From contig JALLBK010000021.1 in NCBI GenBank assembly GCA_036940085.1, positions 1 to 64,000 of the forward strand: a stretch of 64,000 bases of DNA, given 5' to 3'. This DNA is from Discostella pseudostelligera. Lineage: Eukaryota; Bacillariophyta; Thalassiosirophyceae; Thalassiosirales; Thalassiosiraceae. A model generated the notes under the pieces. The model was given only the letters and a program-made list of their open reading frames with translations, was not told where the DNA came from and ran no database searches. A program made the translations under genes and the position numbers. Positions 30,835 to 43,500 of the stretch are shown one piece after another (the stretch's first letter is position 1; each line of letters starts with the position of its first letter).

Positions 30835-31551
30835 TGTTTACCCCCAAACGATGATAATATGAAGATGAGATTGTGGCATAGGTTAGGCATAGCATAGGCA
30901 TAGGTCTCTAACATAAAGGGCGGGCCGGCGGGCATGCAACATGCAACATGAAATCTTTTGATGACACGTGTGAGGAACAGTCAATGCGCGCCAAAATCGA
31001 AAATCAAGAACCCCAAAATATGGCGGGAACTTAATGGAGACAATACTGATTCCTAGGTCGGTGGAATTTTAAAATTAATTTTAAAATTAGTGTACCATGC
31101 ACCACGGTGGATTCATTATGTAGATCAAGTACTGTTCTTTCAGTACACGAAAAGTTACGTTCGCGCGCGCGATCTTCCACTTTTCTGCTGCAATCTCAAT
31201 CACCGTTCTCCTGTTCTCACCACCATGACCATGAGCGCCGCTCCGATCCAAGTCCTTCCAGTACGATTTTGGGCACACCGTTAAAGCCAAGATGGACAGT
31301 TATCTCTACTTCTCATGTTTCGAATGCCATGCCTTTACTCGGCAGATTGACGAGTCGGCGAACCCGAAGCGGTGGCGCTATTCTGAATACGATAGTAAAA
31401 AATGCTTGCTGCCATCTGACAAAATAACGTTGGGAGAGTAGGCGACACTCTATGATTTTTGCACTGAAAGATGGCATAGGAGAGGAATAATATGGAAAGA
31501 CATTCGAGCTGTTGTCGATGAAGCTCAAAGAATGAAATGGTTATCTTTCTA
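30835..31551. promoter_or_regulatory. Pantothenate kinase upstream region; end of giant TPR gene
   Basis: Holds gcgcgccaaaa (30986-30996), ATATGGCGGGAAC (31018-31030), TACTGATTCCT (31044-31054), a 24-bp perfect palindrome (31065-31088) and GTACTGTTC (31129-31137). The same elements occur in the same order upstream of CTP synthase. The rest is the presumed 3' UTR side of the giant TPR gene. Confidence 0.6.
31065..31088. repeat. 24-bp perfect AT palindrome
   Basis: AATTTTAAAATT followed by its own reverse complement. It lies between the E2F-like box and GTACTGTTC. A similar but imperfect AT palindrome is at 19821-19846. Confidence 0.95.
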
Positions 31552-34500
31552 TTAGTGCCGATTCTTTCCACTACGCCGCAATTGTTGGTTGGCTAGCCGC
31601 TGATGTCCAATAACAGTGGCAACCAACTCCTCATCATCGCCCAAACCTTTCTTTCGATAAATAGATAGTGCCTTATTCCAGCTTTTAAGAGCGCCAGAAT
31701 AGTCACCCTTGTTGCCTCTAACAACTCCTATATTCACCACCACTTCGGCAACCTCCATGCTGTCGTTTCCGAATTTCGAGGACCGAATTCTCAAACAATC
31801 CGAGTACACCGTCATGGCGGCACCATAGTCTTTACGCTTCTCCAAGATAACACCCATGCCAAACAGAGTTTCTGCGACGTCTACGTGGCTGTTTCCCAAA
31901 TGCGATATGCGAATCCGCAAACTCTCATCCAAGAGGATCATAGCCTTGTCGATCGATCCACCCCGTCCTTTCATCATACCAAGCCGGTACAGGATTTTCC
32001 CCACATGTAATGAGTCTAGTCCAAACAATGACTTATAAATCCGCATTGCCCGTCCATATTGCGTCAATGCTGTATCTTGATCGCCTAACCGTTCCTTGAC
32101 GGTTGCGATGCAGAATAATGTTTCTGCCTTACCTGAATAAACATGAACTTTTGACGAAGCGATGATTTCTTTCTCTGAAGGATCAGTTCCGATGTGGGAT
32201 TCATAAATTGATATTGCTTGTTCGAGGGAGCTAATAGCTTTAGTACGCTCGTTTGTTGATTCATAGATTTCACCCAAGTGAAAGTGACACTTCGCGATTT
32301 TCACATCATTAGGATTATCCAAATGGTGTTGGTACACTTTCAGTGCATCAGTGAACAGCTTCGCTGATCGCTGAGTATCCATTGACTTCTGCAGCGCGGT
32401 TCCGAGATCAAACAAAGCATCTGCGACTTCGATTTGCGATGTTTTTCCAGCGCCACTATTTGCTTCTCGGATCCTGAGGCAGTCAGAAAAGGCTGATACG
32501 GCGAGGCCGAATTCAGATTTCTTAGAATAGACACGGCCTAAGCTAGCAAGAGTCACAGCAATCTCAGAGTCCATTTTATCTAGATGCTCTCGTCGTCCTG
32601 AAAGAGAGGCTTGAAGATACTGTACAGCCAATTCAAAATCTCCTTTCCGTTCTATAGAGGGGACAAATATCATTAGTAAAATGTTAACAAACTCCTACTT
32701 TGCAATGAAGTCACTTACCGCTGATGCAGCCAAGATAAAAGTTTGAGTTAGCGACACCGATTTGCTTGTTGCCGACCTTTTGATATATTTCACGGGCTCG
32801 TTCAAAGCAATGGATTGCTTCATCGTCATTTTTCCATTCATATAAAATTCGTCCCTGGCAATAAAGAGAGTCACCCATTGTTATGTCATCATCGCCGACC
32901 AGCTCCTTCCGGATGGCTAAGGCCTCATTGACACAAGAGTAGCCGCATTCAAACTCTCCGACCTTGACATAGTGATCAGCCATTTTTTGTAGCACGTCTG
33001 CTACGATTTGGGGCTGTGATCCATGAGTCTGCCGATAAATGGCGAGTGCGGAAGCAAATGACGTCGATGCATTGGCAATGTCTCCTAGTTGCGAATAGGC
33101 ATCGCCGATTAGCAAGAGAACGTCACCACTTTCCGTTGAGAGTGTGGGCCCATCAATCGATTTTCTTACATCGAGGCATTCAGAAAAGCACGATAATGCT
33201 TTGCGATACTGTTTGTCAGAGTTAAAGCATTTGCCTTTTCCCGCAAGTGATGATGCAACTCGATCATTGGCCTTCCCGTGCACCTCGGTGAATATTTGGA
33301 TTGCTTTGTCGTAGCAAAACAGAGACTTGCATACGTTGCCAACTGCGCGGTGAACATCTCCCAATGAATGAAAGGAAGCAGCCAGTTGAGAACTGTTCAC
33401 AAGCTTGGACTTTCGTATTCGCAAAGATTCCTCAAAACAATTCAAAGCTTTCTTGTGGTTATTGCGCTCCATGTACATTAGCCCTAAGCTGTACATCGAT
33501 TCTGCAACTAATGGATCATCTCGGCCCAATTCTATTGTTCGTATTTTAAGAGATTCCTCGAAAGCTTTCTCGGCATCAACCCACGCTCCTTCTGATGTGT
33601 GAAGCTTTCCAAGTTCGTGCATGATAGCAGCTGACTTCACATCAATTCCGCCATTCGTTTGCTTTCGGACAGCGACAGCATTTTCATAATAGCTCTTGGC
33701 ATCATGATGTCTGAGAAGGATCTTATACGATTCAGCGATTTGTTCGTAAGTATCTGCGACGTCAAGATGATCTTCACCTAGCCTTGCCTTGGTGATTCGA
33801 AGTGCCTTTTTAAAGCAGCGGACGGCTTTGTCTGGGGACCCTTTTCCATTCAATGAGATACCCAGGTTGAATAGCGTATTTGCAACACTGAGGTGTGAGT
33901 CACCATATTCTTCTTTGTAAATTCGTAATGCCTCAACATACGCCTCGATGGCAAGGGAGTGATCCTTCTTAGCGCCAAAAAAGTTGGCTTTTCTATGCAA
34001 CAGATGCCCGTATTTAATATGTTGTGTACCAAACAATGCCGAGGTAACTTCTAATGCTCCGTCAAAGCACTGCATCAGATTGATAGAATCTTTTTCTGAT
34101 TCGCCGCAATGTGCCAATTTGATCTGCAAGGCATCCTCGAAACATCTCAATGCTTCATCAAACTTTTTCCTCCGCATCAAAATGATTCCCAGATGTCGTT
34201 TAATTTCCGCGAGGTCATCATCAGATTCACTACTACCATCAAGTACTTTCATTCGAAGTGCCTCGTCTAGACAGACATATGCATTTTCATTGTCACCCAT
34301 TGCTACCAAGCAAAAGCCAAGACTTTGAAGGTACAATTCTGATCTTTCAATACTCACAGCTTGCTGAAAACATGCAAGTGCATCTGCTTGGTCACCATTT
34401 TCTTGGTGATTAGCGCCGATAGAATACCAGCAAAAAGCAACATCAGCATGATCATCCCCAAGCTCTTGCCTCAATGATTCGAGAGCTTCTTCGTGGTAGA

Positions 34501-37500
34501 TAAGAGCTTTATCTAACTCCTTCATCTCAAAATACGTTATTCCAATGTTATTTAAGATCTCAGCCAAGGCTGACTTCGAGCCTTTTGCTTTTTGAATCTG
34601 CAACGATGCAAGGTATGAATCTAGCGCCAATGAAAACTGTTTCTTCTCGGTATGCAACGCACCCAATGAAAATAGTGTATCGGCTACTTCAATGCTTTTT
34701 GGATCAATCTGCCGAGCAATCTCCAAGGACTCCTCAAATTTCTTCTGAGCCGAGCCTAGATCTCCTATCTCACGCAGAAGATTACCGATGTAAAATAGAA
34801 TTTCTCCCACACTCGGATGTTGGCTGCCGGCGATCTTACGTCGTATATCGAGGCATTGATCAAAGCTATCAAGCGCCTGACGAAGTTTGCCTGACTGCTG
34901 CTGAAGTTGACCGACTCGTAAGAGGGCATCCGCGTCATCTACGATAGAATGGGTTCTACCGAACCGAATGTCTCTCAACTTCACGGCATCAGTTAAGAAG
35001 TGAAGAGCGTCTTCAATGTTTCCAAGCTTATGATGCACTCTCCCTAAACAAAGTAGAGATTTTTCGAGATCAGAGTGGCTGTCGACCAGGTGCAACCTTC
35101 GGATTCTAAACGATTCTGTCAATAATTCAAGTGCCTCTTCTAATCCGTGCCGACTGTTGGGCATGTCACTTATTTTCTCAAGGACAAAGCCGGTGTGATG
35201 AAAATTCGCCGCAATAGTCAAATGATCCGAACCGTATTTTGCCTGAAAAATAACGTTGGAAAATCTCAAACATTGTAGCGCCCCGTCGAATATCTCAAGA
35301 TTCATGAGAACTAATCCATAAAACATGACCTGTTCTGCCAGGCTGAGTAAATGTCTATCAATTGTTTCTCGCTTACGTTCTTGCAACTTCGATGTCAATG
35401 TCTGTAAATCTATCTCGCCTGATTGTGACACAGTGAGACCCAATTGTTTGGCTGCATAATCTTCTGCATTGATGAACATTTCCCGTGACTTGAGCGCCTC
35501 GCCTCGGGTACGGTAGATTATTCCGCATTCCAGTTCCAGTTCTTGCTTATGCGCAAGACACTTACAAAAGCATCGAATCGCAGGTTCAAACTCCCTTTTA
35601 TCCATGTAAACGCGCCCCATACATTCAAGTGTGCCTGCCATCATGGAAATTTCTTCGCCTACAGTCAGTCTTTGCATTTTCAATGCATCGTTACAATTGG
35701 CCAACGCAGAATTCCAAGTACCTCTCATTTGACCAATTAATGCCAAGTTGTTAAAAGTAGACGCAATTTTGAGATTCGTTCTTCCGGGATTCTTTTTCCA
35801 GATCGCTAATGATGTTTCGAAAAGAGAGGTTGCTTCTTCCAGTTCACATTTCGCCATGAGTGTCAGGGCTAAGCAATGAGTAGTGTCCGCCACTTCTTCA
35901 TTCTCCTCTTCAAAGTTCTTTTGTAATAATGACAGAGAATTCGTCAAACATTCTGCACTCTTTTCAAAGTCAGATAGACTCCGATAGCAGTTGCCAATGT
36001 TGTGTAGCGAATTTGCGACACTCAGGTGTTCAGCACCAAATAGCTGTGTCTGAATCATAATCGCTTCACGATACATCACCACCGCATCTTGTCGAAGGTA
36101 ATATGCCAGAATATCGTTCAGATGAGTTGAAACAAGGAAAAAGGAGCAGTAAGTATTTCCTCCTTACCTTCAAGCTTGTTCGCGTGGAGGTAACAATTTG
36201 CAAGTTTGTAACAAAGTTCTGCTCTATTTTCGGACAATGGTCCCGCTACTTCGTCCTCCAGCTCAAGAAGATGTGAATAGCATTGCGCCAAAGTTTCGTG
36301 CTCTATTTCGGAGCCCGGTGAATTGTTGATGTGCCACTCAAAGATCGACACTGCTTCTCGATATCTTTCAATAGACAATGTATGCATACCTTGGTCAAGA
36401 AAGTATCGAGCTAAAAACTTATGCGCAACCCCTAGTTCCCATGAATCGCTTGACAGCCCACCTGATTCAATTGCCTCTCGATAGCACTAAGGAAGATTGT
36501 TAGTGAAGAATATTAAGAAAACTCGACAACGGCAAACTCTTACCTCAACTGATAGATATTCATCGCCAATCTTGGCATACGCTGACGCTAGACCGATTAC
36601 CGACATGGCATACTCCCCATCTGCTCGACCATGATGTGTCTTCTTTCGTTCTGACGAGTCTTTGAAATAGACTACTGCCTTTTCAAACTTTTCGAGCGCA
36701 AAAAGAGACATACCAATGAAGTGCAGCAGAACGCAAATGTCTTCGTCGTCTTTATCAAGCGATGTCTTTTTTATTGCTAATGCTCGTTCGAACGAATTGA
36801 TGGCTTCTTCATGGCATTCAATTTTCTGCTGCACTATTCCAATACTTTCGTAGGTGTTTGCACATTCAATGTGTAGGTTTCCAAGCAGCACTTTTCTCAT
36901 TTCTAGGCACTCATTGAACTTCTCGAGCGATTGTGAGAGTTGTCCTGTCTCGCATAAACAAATACCAAGTCTAAAAAGTGCCTGAGCGACATCCATGCGG
37001 CTTGATTCAGGTGACGAATTCATCAAATTCAAGGCTTCTAAGAGATGCTTGATCGCGATTTCAAAACATCCCAGCTCTTGGTATGAAGTACCAAGCTGTA
37101 GTTCTGCTTTCGACTCCGCCTCACTACTTCCACGTCTTCTGGATATACGCAGAGCTTCAGATAAACACTTAATTGCATCTTCGAACTCGTCTCTGGTAAA
37201 ATGTGTATGCCCGAGTCCGAATAAAGTTCTTGCGACATCGATATGATCTACCCCAGAGCACTCGCGTCTTGCATTAAGTGCGTTTGTAAGGTGAAAGTGA
37301 GCAGAATCTGCATCTTTCATTTCCAAGTAGATGATTCCGAGAAAGTGTTGAGATTCAGATGTTTCACGGTGGTGAGATCCAAACGCAGACGACTTCGTGT
37401 TGAAAGCCTCTGTCATGCAATCCAACGCTGAATGGAAATCACTCTGCCTCATATAAATTAATGCAGCGTTGTGCAAGCTGGATGCCATGGTCACATGTTT

Positions 37501-40500
37501 CTCGAAGACATTAATATTCTTGAAAGTGTGAATGGCTTCAAGATAGTAATCGAGCGCGCTTGCATCATCAAAAAGCGCCTCTCTGATGACTCCTAATTTG
37601 TGCAAGCACATACCAATGTCAGGATCATCCTCACATCTGTAATTCCGGAATATCTTGAGGCCCTGCCCAAAGTATTTCTCAGCGCGGGAGTACAGCTGTT
37701 GGTCAAGGTAGTGCTGCCCCATCTGTTTGGATCATGTAACCAGAGAGTCAGTAAAAATACGAAGTTGCCAAACACTAAACGATCATTAACTCACGTTCAC
37801 AAGAGCCCTACCGGTCTCAACACACTCGCAGCCCAACCGATCAGTCTTAATGCGAAGCGCCTGAGCGGAAAACGCCATCGCGCGGTCGAATACCTTGACT
37901 GCCGCCAGGACCGCCCCGATATTATTTTTCGTATTGGCAATCATCAATTCATCACCAAGCTGATCCCTAATAGTTAAGCTCTTGTCGTAACAATCCAAAG
38001 CTCGGTCGTTATTTGAATCAGACCGCAACAAGTTGCCCATTGAGTTCAAGGCATTTGAGAGCTCGCGATCATCACGATGGGTTGAGGTGAGAAGCTGTAT
38101 TGACTCTTGAAAGCACGAGAAGGCCATTTTGTGATCGCCCATTTTTTCATACACTATACCCATTTGGCTCAACAACTTTCCTCGGGTAGCAGCGTCTTTG
38201 ACATTTTCGACATCACCACCATTTGAACTCAAGACGGCAAGAGAGTGAGTTAGCCAAACCAAAGCGCTTTCGGAATCCGAAAGACTCGTCATAGCAATGC
38301 TAATCAAGTACATCGTAGAGTGGAGTTCTCTGTTGTCATCTCCCAGAACTTCCCTCGTAATGCCATAGCTCTCACGTAAACATTCAAGGGATTTTTCGTA
38401 GTGGCCTTGCTCGAGATAGATGTTCCCCATGTTGAAGAGTATATCTGCAACACGGAGCTTCTCATTCGCATTTTGCTGTGTAGGAAGAACTTCGATGAAA
38501 CAATTCAAGGCCTCATCGTATTGTGCAAATGACGCATGTAGATTCCCCATCCGGTGAAGCACGTCTTCTATTTCTTCGTACAGTTCACCCTTGATATTCA
38601 AATCTCTTTCAACACGGAGCACCTGTCGCAAAACCACCAACATCTCTGAGTAGCAATGCAAAAGTTGCTTGTTAAGTCCATGAGTTGACTCCTGCTCCAC
38701 TTGCCGTTCACTGAACTCCTCAAGAAATACGACACACGAACGATAATGCCCCAAAACATCGAACACATCCCCATCCAAGCGCTGCAAAGTCACAGCGATC
38801 TCTCTATGAAGTAACCCCTTCTTTTCTTTCAGCGCCGTGCCATCACAATTCTCATATACGCGCATGGCCTTGTTGTAGCACTGAATTGTTTTGTTGAAAA
38901 CTAGCTTCATGGCAAAGGACTTTCCTAGGCCAGTCAGTATTTCTGCGACATGAATGCAATCTTTGCCAAAATGGGCAACGTAGGCTCTCAGAGACTGCGA
39001 GTAAGATTCGATCGATTTGTCATAGTGACCATGGTCCTGAAGGACCTGTGCCAAAGAAAAATTAGCCTGGGCATCGAACAATCCGTATTTGTCTGCACTT
39101 TTACATCGACGTCGAAGCCGCAACGCCTCTTTGTAGCAACTGACGCAATCATCAAAATTACCATCGACTTTGCGAATAGCTGCCACGTGATACAAAACTC
39201 GAGCTACCCAGAGATTGATTGCCTCCAGCTCTATCATAAGCGTTCCGTCTAAACCTGCCGTTGCAGCAAGATTAATGCTCTTGCTTACCAGTGTTGACTT
39301 ATGCTTCCCTTCAGTCTGCAAAAGCAGCAAAGCATTGCTGTAGTACGCCTTCGCCCCATCATAATTTGAGTTTGTTTCTTCGACGCGACCAAGATGAAAG
39401 AGACAATGTGCTTCAGCCAGGACTGAGTCTGAGCCTTTGCTTGACTGATTGGATTTTCGTATTTCGAGTGCAGATGTCAGCGATTTCAAAGCTTTGCGGG
39501 TCTCAGAATCCATTTTATCACCCCCATTTTTGAATGTCAGCGCAAGATTGAGATGAGCAACACCAGCACTCTGATACGTGTCTGCGATGCTTGTGTGATA
39601 TTGATGGAGCAATAGCCTGCGAATGTTTAGGCTCTCTGAAAGGTAGTTGAGGGCATCGTTTAAGAGTTTGAGAGTGTCCGTGTCTCCAAGTGAATCGTCC
39701 ACTCCAATTGAAGAATTCCTTAGACACAAATCGCCCAGTTGGTGCAGAATAAATGCCACCTCAAGATCATTCCCGCTACTGTTCTCTTTTCTCCGAATGG
39801 TCAAGGCCTCTTTGAAATACTTATACGCAACTTCGTCATCATTGGTGTCAATGTTTTCATCCATCGATGTAGCAAGCCAAAGATTGCTTACGCCCAAATG
39901 CAAAACTGCTAAGCTTTGCAGTATCTCGGCAAAATTCACGTGGTGCTTTCCATACAACGCTTGCGATATACGCATCGACTCTGAATAGCATGAAACAGCC
40001 TCTTCCTTGGCACGTCTCCTACCATCTGAAGAAGATGCGGCGATCGATCTATATGTATTGCCCATGTTATGAAGAATATTCATAATAATGGCGTGCTCTT
40101 TAGTGCCAAGAATTGCCACCGCAAGCTCCTCTGCCTTCTTGTAGGAATCGACGGCATCTTTGAGTTGCCCTAACTTAAATTGGAGATTGCCCAATCGAAA
40201 AAAAATGTCTCCCTTAGACGGCATGCATCCATCATTTAGCATTGAGACGTCATCCACAGGTGCATTTACTGAATATTGAGCCTTTTCACTTCTTTCAAGC
40301 AGCAGAAGCATTGCTGAGTAGACGCATGCATTTTTTCTAATCCACACTGATTTATCGAAACTCTCTATCAAACTCTCGCTATCCACATTCGATATGTTGC
40401 CAGCTTTGAAAGTAACCAATTCTCTCATTCCAACGGATCGTTCAAAACACTGTAAGCTGAACAACTCAGGGCCAACATCCATGCAAATGCTCCCAGATCG

Positions 40501-43500
40501 TTCATTTATGTCACTGAGAAGAAGCGCTGTTTCAATAGCGGAAGGCTCTTCCCAAAAACAACGCGAAGCGAAAGGGAATAGATTTACGGATTTCCAGTTC
40601 AAAAATTTGTCCGTGGCAGCCTGAATCTCCTTGAACACACGAGCAGAGTCTTCAAAACTATTCATGGCATCATCGTTCTGTCCTCGTTCTGCATAAGTCA
40701 CGCCGAGACGGTGATATGCGCAAGCTAATCCATTCTTTATCAAAAGCCCAATTTCTTTGCACTGCATTTCGGGCACCAGCGGGGATATATGTGAAACTCC
40801 TGTAATCTTTCGGTCATTATCAGCAGACTCGACCATTCCGCTAGTGAAGAAGGGACGGTTAGATGTTGCGCTAAAAACCTGAATGGCTTTCATGTAACGG
40901 GAGGCTGCTGCTTCAATATTTCCACGCTCTGAATCAACAAATCCAATTCTCAAAAGAAGGTGGGCAATATCGAGCTGAACGATAACCACATCGAGTGTTT
41001 CATTGGCCTTCTGGTTAGTCTCCGCAGGCGACCTTTCTTTGAGTAGAGTTAGCGCTTTGTGCAAAACTGAGTGTGCGATATCGAATTTATGGGTCCTTGT
41101 GTATGACACCCCAATCAAGAACAGCACTTGAACGAATTCAACGCTGGCGATATCCATCGAACAAATAAGACCAACATGCGTCTCCGAAACTTGAAATAAC
41201 GCACCCTCTGACTTGAGGAGAGTACTATCAACAACGAGTAAATCGGATACTTTCCTTGCGGTGTCAACATCGCCCAAACGTTGTAAAATGAGTAAGCAAC
41301 TGAGTAATAGAGATTCCCAGAAGTATGATAGAGCCGCCTCATAAGAGCGTGAACGGAACTCTAACCGCCCCATCGTAAGTAAATCCTTCGCGAGCGATGC
41401 CACATGGGTAGGTGAAGATTCGTCAGAAACCGGGAGGACCGCGAGCACTTCGCAGTGGTCCGAATTTTGGGAATTGGCGACTTTTTCTTGCAAGAAGACG
41501 TTGTCAGTATGCTTAGCCACATTGCCTGGAGCGGTATAGCATAATTGTCTCCTTGAATGGATTGACTTTGCGATGGAGTCTTTGCCGAGTCGTTCTAAAC
41601 GTAACTGGCGCTCCAAAATCAAGCCGGGGTCTTCGCACTGTTGATCATCACTATCCGAACATAACAATGAATGGCACAATCTATTGAATTCTCGCGAGAG
41701 CTTAGAAGCTTGTTTGAGGTGCACGACACCCATTTGAGAATGAACATCCATTGCAATTAAGTCGGGTCTGTCCAGAGAATTAATTATTTCCTCAAAGCAC
41801 GCAATGGACGCATCATATTCTCCAAGCTCGGCAAGTGAATCCCCCAAGCACTGTAAAGTGATACAGATCTGGTGGATATCTTCACTACGATTGGTAATAT
41901 GGTTGGCGGTTCGTTCTTTTCCCGATTTTTGTTTCAATATGGCAAGGCATTGTCTGAAACAGCTAGTAGCCTCCCCCCACTGACCTTGCTCGACGTGAAT
42001 AGCACCCATATTATGCAACACTTTGCTCACCATTTCGTGCGAGCTTCCGAGATGCTTAACGTACAGTGACAACGATTCTCGGTAAGCCAAGAGTGATTTG
42101 TCGTACTCGAATAACTTGTCGTGACAGTACCCGAGACAATTTAAGGTATCAGCAAGGTGTAACTCAACAGAACTTTTTGCCACTCTGATATCCTGTAGAG
42201 CAGTACTCGGCATAGCGCTTATTTCCGAATCTTGTTTCATCTTGCCCGTCATGTTGCGATTGCTTCTTCGTCCGTTCGCGACAGCTCTCGTCTTATCCAA
42301 TAATGCAACACTCTCTGCTTTTGAGAGAACGGTCATGGCTGCCCTGTAGGCATCCAATGCGTTCTTGTAGGATGTCACTTCTAGCGATACGGAATTCGAT
42401 GCGTCACCTAATCCGGCTGCCTGACACGAGTGCTGACTCCTGGCACAATCTCTCTGTCGGCGGCCAAGACACACCCCGAGGTGATAAAGTGCTCGCCCAG
42501 TCTCTATACAATTCGATGCGGTCTCAGAAAAGTTGTGCGATGAAATACCCCTGACACTGTCTCTTATCTCTCTGCCACGAATGTCTGTGGAGTCACCATT
42601 GATATTTGAATTTCTAGTTTTGATATCATTGTAACCTGATGTATCCAGCATGGTTTCAAGATGAGAGCAAAGTACGGATGAAATTAGAGTTGCCAAGCGG
42701 TCGTAACTCTTTTCATCATCAAGAACATTCTCAGCTGAGCGCGTTTTATCATCATCGAGTTTGTTACATTTCTCAGTGAAGGAGGACAAGGCTTGCCAAT
42801 TTGATAGATGAGTTATCGTTGCATCATACGGTCCTTGAAATTCAACCCTGCCCCTGATGTATGATCCCTCGTATAGTAAATCTAGCAAGTCTTTCATTGA
42901 GACCACAAGCGGACCTCCAAGACCGGTGGCAGTGGGCAGAGGAATGTTTCCATTGCAGTGGCTGGTGACTGAACTTCCCTCTATTTGGTATTGCAGAGCC
43001 CGTAATAGAAAGACCGGGGAGTAACGCATAATATACAATTGAGCCATGGGCTGATATTTGGTTGTAGGCAAAGGTTGTGAGTGTTCGTCGCCTCCATCGT
43101 GGTTTGGGATATCTCCCGCCCTTCTCTCAGTGCCTGCTTGAATGTTCGAAAGCAGTACTTGGCAAATCGCAGACTTTGCCCAGCAAGGACCAATCGCCGT
43201 TTCACATTCTGAAATATTGTCGACTCTATTCAATACCAATCTGACCACACGAGAACGGATTCTAATTTCAAGCTCATTCGCCTCTAATGTCTCGGAAGAC
43301 TTTGCTTCCTCGACCCCTATTTCGTCATCGAGCATTTCTCCATACAGGAAATCCTCCAACTCTGCCTGAGCATCGCTCAAATTCGTTTTGGCTCGATTGC
43401 TATTTAATCGTTTTCGTTCCTTGTTCGTACTATCTCTCCCGTGTTCTATTGCCGGCTTCATAGGAGTAATGAATTGGTACCGTCGAAAGATATTTAACGC

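Noticed and set aside
31090..31528. Short open frames between pantothenate kinase and the TPR gene
   Set aside because: They lie in the shared upstream module and 3' flank and show no family signal.
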